A stretch of 6,209 nt of DNA from Gammaproteobacteria bacterium (GTDB lineage Bacteria; Pseudomonadota; Gammaproteobacteria; UBA1113). A program made the position numbers and the translations under genes. The stretch spans positions 1 to 6,209 of the forward strand of contig JAIELR010000251.1 in the NCBI GenBank assembly GCA_019752835.1, written 5' to 3'. The notes under the pieces were generated by a model. The model did not search any database. It worked only from the letters and a program-made list of their open reading frames with translations, and had not been told where the DNA came from. Shown here piece after piece: positions 1 through 5,029 of the stretch (position 1 is the first letter of the stretch; each line of letters begins with the position of its first letter).

Positions 1-84
1 CATTTTTGGAGTCCCTAGATCCGGATCCGGTGCCACATTTTTTCTTTCTTCCCTGGATCAGGATCCGCATTTTAATCCAGATCC
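1..84. repeat. Degenerate GATCC-rich direct repeats abutting nuoN
   Basis: This stretch is built of imperfect units that begin with CATTTT (at 1, 36 and 68) and carry GATCC motifs. The clearest pair is 13-29 and 51-67, which match at 15 of 17 positions. A perfect 10-bp palindrome, CCGGATCCGG, lies at 21-30, and the arms CTGGAT (53-58) and ATCCAG (75-80) are inverted repeats. It contains five GATC sites. In the nuoN frame it carries stops at 16-18 and 73-75, while the other two forward frames are open across it. It looks like a non-coding repeat element (or its edge) that replaces or interrupts the 5' part of nuoN. It matches no named family that I can recognise. Confidence 0.6.
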
Positions 85-1257
85 AAAGTCCTTTCTTTAC
101 TTTATTCACAATCATATCTTGCTCGCTGTGAGCTGGGTAAACCAGAGTATTATGTACTTGTTCTCTTCGTCGTGTTAGGTATGATGGTGTTGATTTCAGC
201 TTACAGTTTTATCACCTTGTTTATTGGCTTAGAATTATTTTCATTGCCGCTCTATGCCCTGATTGCAATGCAGGGTAGCAGTGAGAGCGCCGAGGCGGCG
301 ATGAAGTATTTTATTTTGGGCTCAACAGCCTCTGCCTTTTTGCTCTTTGGGATGTCTATGCTCTATGGTGCAACAGGAAGCTTGCTGATTCCAACTATTG
401 CACAAGGCCTTTTAATTCATTCTGCGCCTCTCGCTATTCTTGGGTTATTTTTTGTTACCGCTGGCGCAGCATTTAAATTAGGTGCGGCACCTTTTCATAT
501 GTGGATTCCGGATGTTTATGAAGGTTCTCCTTTGCCTGTTACGCTTATTATTGCTAGCGCAACGAAAATTGCTGCCTTCGTTTTAGCTATCCGCCTGCTG
601 GTTGAAGCTCTACCTTTATTTACGAGTCAATGGCAACATATTCTTATGGTAGTTGCTATATTATCGATGCTCCTGGGTAATTTAGTGGCGATTGTACAAA
701 CCAATATTCGCCGTATGCTAGCATATTCCTCGATTGCGCATATGGGCTACATGATGTTGGGGCTAGTCTCTGGGATTGCGAGTGGTTTTGGTGCCGCGAT
801 GTTCTACATGATTGTTTATGCCATTATGTCTCTTGGTGCATTTGGCGTGTTGATGTTGATGAGTCAGTTGGGAATGGAAGTACAAACCATTGAAGACCTA
901 AAAGGCTTGCATCATCGTAATCCTTGGTTAGCATTTTTAATGTTATTGCTGATGTTTTCAATGGCGGGTATTCCACCAAGTGTAGGCTTTTTTGCAAAAA
1001 TTTCAGTGCTAGTTGCGCTTGTTCAGGTTCATTTAGTTTGGTTAGCTGCGTTGGCATTGATTTTTGCAATCGTCGGTGCTTATTATTATTTGCGAGTAGT
1101 ACAAACGATGTATTTCGAAGCGCCAGAAGACACAACGCCCGTCGTCATTGATAGTTTTGGTAATCAACTTGGTATCAGTGTGAATTGTTTGATGGTCCTT
1201 GCATTGGGTGTTTTTCCAACAGGATTATTTCAAATTTGTTTGGCTGCATTTAAGTAA
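76..1257 (+). CDS. nuoN: NADH-quinone oxidoreductase subunit N, N-terminally truncated
   Basis: NuoN is one of three antiporter-like membrane subunits of respiratory complex I and takes part in proton pumping. The open frame begins after the stop at 73-75, and NuoN-like sequence starts near 88 (SLLYSQSYL, then GKPEYYVLVL). The only usable start is GTG at 172, inside a membrane helix and without a ribosome binding site; it corresponds to roughly residue 113 of the 485-residue E. coli protein. Counted from that GTG, residues matching the known essential charges of E. coli NuoN are present: E21 (GLELFSLPLY), K45 (AAMKYF), K102 (FKLGAAPFHMW), K132 (ATKIAAF) and K276 (FFAKISV). The motif QTNIRRMLAYSSIAHMGY and a normal C-terminus are also intact. 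What is missing is about 80-110 N-terminal residues with the first helices, replaced by GATCC-rich repeats. It is either a recently broken gene or an assembly/contig-edge artefact. The family call is very secure, the intactness is not. Confidence 0.9.
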   Translation, partial: SRSKVLSLLYSQSYLARCELGKPEYYVLVLFVVLGMMVLISAYSFITLFIGLELFSLPLYALIAMQGSSESAEAAMKYFILGSTASAFLLFGMSMLYGATGSLLIPTIAQGLLIHSAPLAILGLFFVTAGAAFKLGAAPFHMWIPDVYEGSPLPVTLIIASATKIAAFVLAIRLLVEALPLFTSQWQHILMVVAILSMLLGNLVAIVQTNIRRMLAYSSIAHMGYMMLGLVSGIASGFGAAMFYMIVYAIMSLGAFGVLMLMSQLGMEVQTIEDLKGLHHRNPWLAFLMLLLMFSMAGIPPSVGFFAKISVLVALVQVHLVWLAALALIFAIVGAYYYLRVVQTMYFEAPEDTTPVVIDSFGNQLGISVNCLMVLALGVFPTGLFQICLAAFK

Positions 1258-1284
1258 ATATTGCTTTATCGAAAAGATCCAGGA

Positions 1285-1345
1285 TTGTAGTGGCAGCCCC
1301 CTGTGGCTGCCCATCTTCGGGTCGGCACGGGGCCGACCCCTACAA
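1285..1345. repeat. REP doublet (REPIN/BIME-like double hairpin)
   Basis: Two GC-rich hairpins face each other. The first is GTAG (1287-1290) followed by stem GGCAGCC (1292-1298) / GGCTGCC (1305-1311). The second, read from the minus strand, also begins GTAG (1343-1340) and has an 8-bp stem GGGTCGGC (1319-1326) / GCCGACCC (1332-1339). The outer ends TTGTAG (1285-1290) and CTACAA (1340-1345) pair perfectly, so the whole folds into a closed two-armed structure. A 5' GTAG next to a palindrome, in inverted pairs, is the known hallmark of REP elements mobilised by RAYT (TnpA-REP) transposases. The stems differ in sequence, so this is a hybrid pair. It lies between nuoN and the ATPase gene and could also limit transcription or stabilise the nuo mRNA end, though no T-run follows. 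Confidence 0.75.
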
Positions 1346-1386
1346 CAGCCTTTGTTGACATGACAATTTTATGAGAAGAGAAAAAC

Positions 1387-2370
1387 ATGGAACTACGCAA
1401 ATCATCGACGTTTTATCAAGTCATCTCTGACCTAAAAACGTACCTTAATCAACGAATTATTGGCCAAGAACTGCTGGTAAACCGCTTATTGATTGCCTTG
1501 ATTTCAGATGGGCATTTGCTCGTTGAAGGTGCTCCCGGTCTTGCGAAAACCACCGCGATTAAAGAATTAGGTAAATGCATAGAAGGTAGTTTTCATCGTA
1601 TTCAATTTACCCCTGATTTGCTTCCCGCTGATTTAACCGGAACCGATGTTTTTCGTCCGCAAGATAGCACCTTCCACTTTCAACAAGGCCCGATTTTTCA
1701 TAATCTCGTATTGGCTGATGAAATTAACCGCGCTCCTGCGAAAGTACAGTCGGCTTTACTCGAGGCGATGGCCGAACGACAAACAACGATAGGTCGTAAA
1801 ACGTATCCATTACCCGATTTGTTTTTGGTGATGGCAACACAGAATCCGATTGAGCAAGAAGGAACGTATCCATTGCCAGAAGCGCAGCTCGATCGTTTCT
1901 TGATGTACGTTTCCATTGATTATCCGAATGCAGCAGCAGAGAAAGGTATTTTGCAATTGAATCGCGAGGTATCCAAACAAGGCGAGCAAGCCAACGAGAA
2001 TATTCCCCGTCTTTCCCAAGAAATTATTTTTGCTGTGCGTCAAGAAGTGCTAGGGATGTTCTTAAGCCCTGCACTTGAAGATTATATGGTTCAATTAGTG
2101 ATTGCTACGCGCCAACCTTCCGCTTACGGTTCAGATTTGGCTAAATGGCTGCGATATGGCGCCAGCCCCCGCGGTACCATAGGTTTAGATCGTTGTGCTC
2201 GTTCGCATGCGTGGTTACAAGGCCGCGACTATGTTTCTCCCGCCGATATTCATGCCGTTGCGTATGATGTCTTGCGTCACCGTCTCATTTTGTCTTTTGA
2301 AGCAGAAGCTGAAGGGATTACTACGGATCATGTGATTCAAGAGATTCTTAAACGCGTTGCAGTGCCTTGA
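1387..2370 (+). CDS. MoxR family AAA+ ATPase
   Basis: This is a cytoplasmic MoxR-type AAA+ ATPase of 327 residues, the normal length for the family. MoxR proteins act as chaperone-like remodelling factors that, usually with von Willebrand A-domain partners, mature or regulate other proteins. Visible motifs are Walker A GAPGLAKTT (48-56), Walker B LVLADEI (107-113, with D111 and E112), sensor 1 MATQNP (149-154), a probable arginine finger at R170 (QLDRF) and sensor 2 GASPRG (258-263, R262). The C-terminal lid domain includes YVSPADIHAVAYDVLRHRL. The ATG at 1387 follows a purine-rich AGAAGAG at a workable distance, and no better start exists. The usual downstream genes of MoxR operons (DUF58, BatA/BatB-type VWA proteins, TPR protein) are absent: the next gene is an unrelated TIGR04255 protein. 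The particular substrate cannot be inferred. Confidence 0.95.
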   Translation: MELRKSSTFYQVISDLKTYLNQRIIGQELLVNRLLIALISDGHLLVEGAPGLAKTTAIKELGKCIEGSFHRIQFTPDLLPADLTGTDVFRPQDSTFHFQQGPIFHNLVLADEINRAPAKVQSALLEAMAERQTTIGRKTYPLPDLFLVMATQNPIEQEGTYPLPEAQLDRFLMYVSIDYPNAAAEKGILQLNREVSKQGEQANENIPRLSQEIIFAVRQEVLGMFLSPALEDYMVQLVIATRQPSAYGSDLAKWLRYGASPRGTIGLDRCARSHAWLQGRDYVSPADIHAVAYDVLRHRLILSFEAEAEGITTDHVIQEILKRVAVP

Positions 2371-2394
2371 TACTTAATGGCTTTTTTTAGTTTT

Positions 2395-2430
2395 CTAGTG
2401 TAAACTTTTATGTAAAGTTATGTCACTTAG
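2395..2430. promoter_or_regulatory. Candidate operator dyad upstream of the three-gene cassette
   Basis: A perfect inverted repeat AACTTT (2403-2408) / AAAGTT (2414-2419) with a 5-nt spacer sits 22 bp before the first cassette gene. It is nested in outer arms CTAGTG (2395-2400) and CACTTAG (2424-2430), which pair apart from one extra base. The size and position fit a dimeric regulator binding at the promoter, and the cassette itself encodes a helix-turn-helix protein. No convincing -35/-10 pair could be assigned. The outer arm overlaps the ribosome binding site AGGAAG (2429-2434), so an RNA hairpin that hides the site is an alternative reading. Confidence 0.45.
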
Positions 2431-2441
2431 GAAGATTAAAC

Positions 2442-3230
2442 ATGCACCTCAAACTTAGCTCATCCCCACTAAGATATGTTTTAGCCCAGATAAAATTTAC
2501 CAGCATTGAAAATATTGCAGAATATGTTCCTAAGCTGCAAGATAAAATAAGGCGAGATTTTCCGCATTTTCAAGAAGTAAAAATTCAATCAGTTCAGCTA
2601 AAAGAGGCTCAAGCCTTGTCAGCCGGGACTTTGGTACTATGGCACTTTATGGATAAAGATAGGCATGTTGGTATTATTCTTGATAAACAAAGTATCGTTA
2701 TTCACACAAGCGATTACCAGGATTGTGAAACATTATTAAAACGATGGGGAAGAGTTTTAACTTGCTTTCATGAAATTTTAAATATATCATTAATAACTCA
2801 ATCGGGGCTGCGTTATATCAATATAATTGAGAATGATTATACAAATATCGATCCAAGATTACAGGGTTTTCATTTAAAGGGGGATGTTTTTGCGGCTGGA
2901 GATTTTTTAAGTCGGACAGAGATGACCCAAAAAAGTGATCAAGGTTTAATCAAGATTCAGACAGCTCGAGCAAGTAATAAAAAATTACTTGGTGATTTTA
3001 AGGAGATATTTTTACCGCTTGATTTGCTAGATATAGGAGGAATGCTTTCATTTGAGCATTATAAAGTGCTCAATAATGAGTTTTTGCTATTAGACGTGGA
3101 TCACTTTAAACAAGAAAATGCGGATTTTGAAATGACTACGGTTATGGATAGTTTTAGACAACTTCATGAGGGCGCTTATCAAGCATTTGTCCAAGCAGTT
3201 GGTTCAGAAAATTTAAAGCGTTGGGAATAA
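2442..3230 (+). CDS. TIGR04255 family protein
   Basis: The 262-residue product matches my knowledge of the sporadically distributed TIGR04255 family. It has an N-terminal PLRYVLAQIKF segment (9-19), WHF followed by a strand-rich stretch (67-90), the diagnostic GLRYINII (122-129), LLLDVDHF (215-222), and a C-terminal helix FRQLHEGAYQAF (238-249) ending in KRWE. The biochemical function of the family is not established. Members occur patchily in bacteria, often in accessory DNA, and some in neighbourhoods with defence or toxin-antitoxin-like genes. There is no signal peptide or membrane helix, so it should be cytoplasmic. The ATG at 2442 is supported by AGGAAG at 2429-2434 with a 7-nt spacer. 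It is the first gene of a cassette with the next two genes, 6 bp and 5 bp apart. Its sequence is AT-richer than the ATPase gene upstream, which suggests a different origin. Confidence 0.85.
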   Translation: MHLKLSSSPLRYVLAQIKFTSIENIAEYVPKLQDKIRRDFPHFQEVKIQSVQLKEAQALSAGTLVLWHFMDKDRHVGIILDKQSIVIHTSDYQDCETLLKRWGRVLTCFHEILNISLITQSGLRYINIIENDYTNIDPRLQGFHLKGDVFAAGDFLSRTEMTQKSDQGLIKIQTARASNKKLLGDFKEIFLPLDLLDIGGMLSFEHYKVLNNEFLLLDVDHFKQENADFEMTTVMDSFRQLHEGAYQAFVQAVGSENLKRWE

Positions 3231-3234
3231 GGAG
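3231..3234 (+). promoter_or_regulatory. Ribosome binding site of the HTH gene, favouring the second ATG
   Basis: GGAG directly follows the TAA stop of the preceding gene; with the stop it reads AAGGAG. It lies only 2 nt from the ATG at 3237 but 5 nt from the adjacent in-frame ATG at 3240. The second ATG therefore has the better spacing and is the likelier start. The tight junction implies translational coupling with the upstream gene. Confidence 0.5.
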
Positions 3235-3236
3235 CA

Positions 3237-3896
3237 ATGATGTATTCTCCATCTTCAATCTTCAGTGAAATAGGGTCTCAGCCTCATAGCGGTTATTCAA
3301 GCAATAAAACTGTGTTCGAACAAGGAAATACAGGGCTCTCTAGAAAAGCCATAACCTTGCGCATAGTGCCTATTTACAATAGCATTGGAACCGCTGCAAA
3401 AAAAGTGTACTCCAGAGATAATATCGCCTTTTTAAAAAATTTTATAGATATACGCTCATCGCGTGAAAAATTAATCATATTAAAAAAAATGCTTGGACTT
3501 AATATATTGGAAATGGCAGCTATCTTCAAAGTTAGCCGCCCAACCATCTATGATTGGCTTGAGAATGAGACTGAAATTCATCAGACTAATAAAGAAAGAA
3601 TAAACACTATTTGTGAATTTTTTAAAAATTGGGATAAAAAAACAGCAGGTCGTTTAAGCAACTACTTACATAAACCGCTTGGAAATAACAATGTATCTTT
3701 GTTTAATTTGTTAAAAAATGAACAATTGAATGAAAAGGAAATAGCTCCACTCATAGTAACTATATCCGAGCTTATTTTAGCAGAGCAAGAGCGTTCTAGA
3801 GCGCATGATGCATGGTTAATAAGTAAGGGTTTTAAATTGGCAACGCGTGAAGAAATTGCTGAAAGGATGGATGATATTAGATTTTTGGACATATAA
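3237..3896 (+). CDS. Helix-turn-helix protein, probable regulator or antitoxin-like
   Basis: The product has 219 residues (218 if the ATG at 3240 is used, which suits the ribosome binding site better). Residues 1-75 are polar and unrecognised. Residues about 77-110 form a clear Xre-like helix-turn-helix: KLIILKKMLGLNILEMAAIF, then KVSRPTIYDWLEN (98-110), where the second part is the DNA-recognition helix. The region 116-182 is helical, with RINTICEFFKNW and SLFNLLKNEQL, followed by an acidic/basic C-terminal helix pair to residue 219. The layout (HTH plus a helical middle in which a plain cytoplasmic partner could dock) resembles Xre-type antitoxin or autorepressor proteins, but no family can be named firmly. 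It is the second gene of the cassette, with a 6-bp gap before it and 5 bp after it. The dyad at 2395-2430 is a plausible binding site. An A8 run at 3482-3489 just before the HTH is a potential slippage site. Confidence 0.75.
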   Translation: MMYSPSSIFSEIGSQPHSGYSSNKTVFEQGNTGLSRKAITLRIVPIYNSIGTAAKKVYSRDNIAFLKNFIDIRSSREKLIILKKMLGLNILEMAAIFKVSRPTIYDWLENETEIHQTNKERINTICEFFKNWDKKTAGRLSNYLHKPLGNNNVSLFNLLKNEQLNEKEIAPLIVTISELILAEQERSRAHDAWLISKGFKLATREEIAERMDDIRFLDI

Positions 3897-3901
3897 CGCA
3901 A

Positions 3902-4735
3902 ATGGAATTCCAAAAAATTGATTCTAAAAAAATACAAGAAAATGGATGGAAACAAGGTGCTTGCTTGTCAATTAATAATATAGATAACATTTTCATTTAT
4001 GGTATTGATGGTGTGACTGAGAAGCGTTTACCTAATGGATTGTATCTTGTATTGAGCCAAGATTGTGATATTTTAAATGATGATTTAGACAAAGAGCCCA
4101 TCATTGAATTAATTCTAATAAAGTCTTCCGATAAATTGGATCCGGCATTACAGCTGGGGAAAAATCCTAGAAAATTACAAATTAAAAATACTGACAATAG
4201 CTTTTTGGGTGAAATTTTATCCCATGAAAGAGTTTTTATTTCGCGTACTGAATTGATCAATCATAAAAGCTCAAATTTATTTCAGTTGACGTTAGACTCT
4301 TTAAAAATATTAATTCGATGGATGAGTAGACGTTATACCCGTCCGGGTTTACCTGGTGAATTTAATAAGAGAATAACGAGTAAAATCAAAGATAAAATTA
4401 GAAAAATCCTAAGCAAAAATACAGAAAGTATTCTTGGATTGTTGATACATCTTGTGCAAGATATAGAGCTAAATCCAAACAATACTTATAGCGTTCATAT
4501 AGTAATGCTCATTTGTAACGATGTTAGCAGTGAAGTATTTTTAGAAATTAAAGAAGATTTTGAAGGAATACTAAATTATGATATTACAGGCATCGAATTC
4601 TTACCTGAGTCCCGAGTAAGCAGAACATCAGAAATTACTTTTCATGAATATACGCAGTTTAAACAATGGGACTTTGACGATGTGAGTTATACAAGTGAAA
4701 GTATTGGTGAAACAATAACCGATCTCGTTCCTTAA
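3902..4735 (+). CDS. Hypothetical protein with SQDCDI motif, third cassette gene
   Basis: I cannot assign a named family to this 277-residue soluble protein. It opens with GWKQGACL (15-22), a strand-rich part, then LYLVLSQDCDIL (47-58). It goes on to GKNPRKL (86-92), a dense motif WMSRRYTRPGLPGEFNKR (140-157), and a basic helical segment KIKDKIRKIL (161-170). The C-terminal half is beta-rich and ends in an aromatic/acidic stretch, FHEYTQFKQWDFDDVSY (247-263). SQDCDI and RRYTRPGLPGEFNKR have the look of conserved active-site or interface motifs rather than random sequence. No signal peptide or membrane helix is visible. The start at 3902 lies 5 bp after the preceding stop and has no good Shine-Dalgarno, so it is probably translated by coupling. 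Its position suggests it is the effector or partner of the HTH and TIGR04255 proteins; that is inference. Confidence 0.75.
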   Translation: MEFQKIDSKKIQENGWKQGACLSINNIDNIFIYGIDGVTEKRLPNGLYLVLSQDCDILNDDLDKEPIIELILIKSSDKLDPALQLGKNPRKLQIKNTDNSFLGEILSHERVFISRTELINHKSSNLFQLTLDSLKILIRWMSRRYTRPGLPGEFNKRITSKIKDKIRKILSKNTESILGLLIHLVQDIELNPNNTYSVHIVMLICNDVSSEVFLEIKEDFEGILNYDITGIEFLPESRVSRTSEITFHEYTQFKQWDFDDVSYTSESIGETITDLVP

Positions 4736-5029
4736 TTGTAGGTACCAACATGAGCACTCCAATCTAACAACTGATATTAATATGCGACTGGAGCAATTGT
4801 TTGTGCTTCAACGTGCCTTATAGCATGTGGCTTTAAAATCAGACAATATGTTACCATATACATTAAATGTGGTGACATTTTGTCTGATTTTGGCATTTTC
4901 ATACCACGGGCTAACAACTCAAATCCTCAATCAAGTATTTTTTGCCACACCACGAGACTTGCAGCTACCATCACGTGTTAGCAAATGGCTCGAAAAATCT
5001 TGTTTGCCAAAAGTGCAATCGCGTTCACT
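4736..5029. other. Intergenic region between convergent cassette and hutH
   Basis: These 294 bp hold no gene that I can support. The main content is the hairpin at 4835-4891. A 9-bp direct repeat, CTAACAACT, occurs at 4764-4772 and 4911-4919 on either side of the hairpin, and could be chance. Only short frames without ribosome binding sites are present: a plus-strand frame from 4827 runs into the antisense of hutH, and a minus-strand frame of about 41 codons crosses the hairpin. No tRNA gene was seen that would explain an integration site. Confidence 0.6.
4835..4891. terminator. Long perfect-type hairpin, probable bidirectional terminator
   Basis: The arms 4835-4859 and 4867-4891 pair over 25 positions with a single mismatch (4847/4879) and two G-U wobbles, leaving a 7-nt loop (4860-4866). 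The outer ends are AAAATCAGACAA and TTGTCTGATTTT, so each strand has a short T-run after the stem. It lies between the convergent cassette and hutH, where a shared terminator is expected. The stem is unusually long and AT-rich for an intrinsic terminator and the T-run is only four bases. A small palindromic mobile element (MITE-like) or remnant is therefore a real alternative. Confidence 0.6.

Noticed and set aside
172..1257. Complete short NuoN starting at GTG 172
   Set aside because: Homology clearly continues upstream of 172 (GKPEYYVLVL), there is no ribosome binding site, and the start would lie within a membrane helix.
1355..1360. TTGACA, a perfect -35 hexamer before the MoxR gene
   Set aside because: No -10-like hexamer occurs at 16-18 bp; the only downstream sequence before the start is purine-rich.
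2371..2394. T7 run after the MoxR stop as an intrinsic terminator
   Set aside because: Only a 3-4 bp stem could be formed ahead of the T-run, too weak to call.
4742..4905. Short minus-strand frame of about 41 codons through the hairpin
   Set aside because: It has no Shine-Dalgarno, an unlike-protein composition, and its sequence is dictated by the palindrome.
4764..4919. CTAACAACT direct repeat flanking the hairpin as target-site duplication
   Set aside because: A 9-bp match within 300 bp is not rare by chance, and the copies are not at the hairpin ends.
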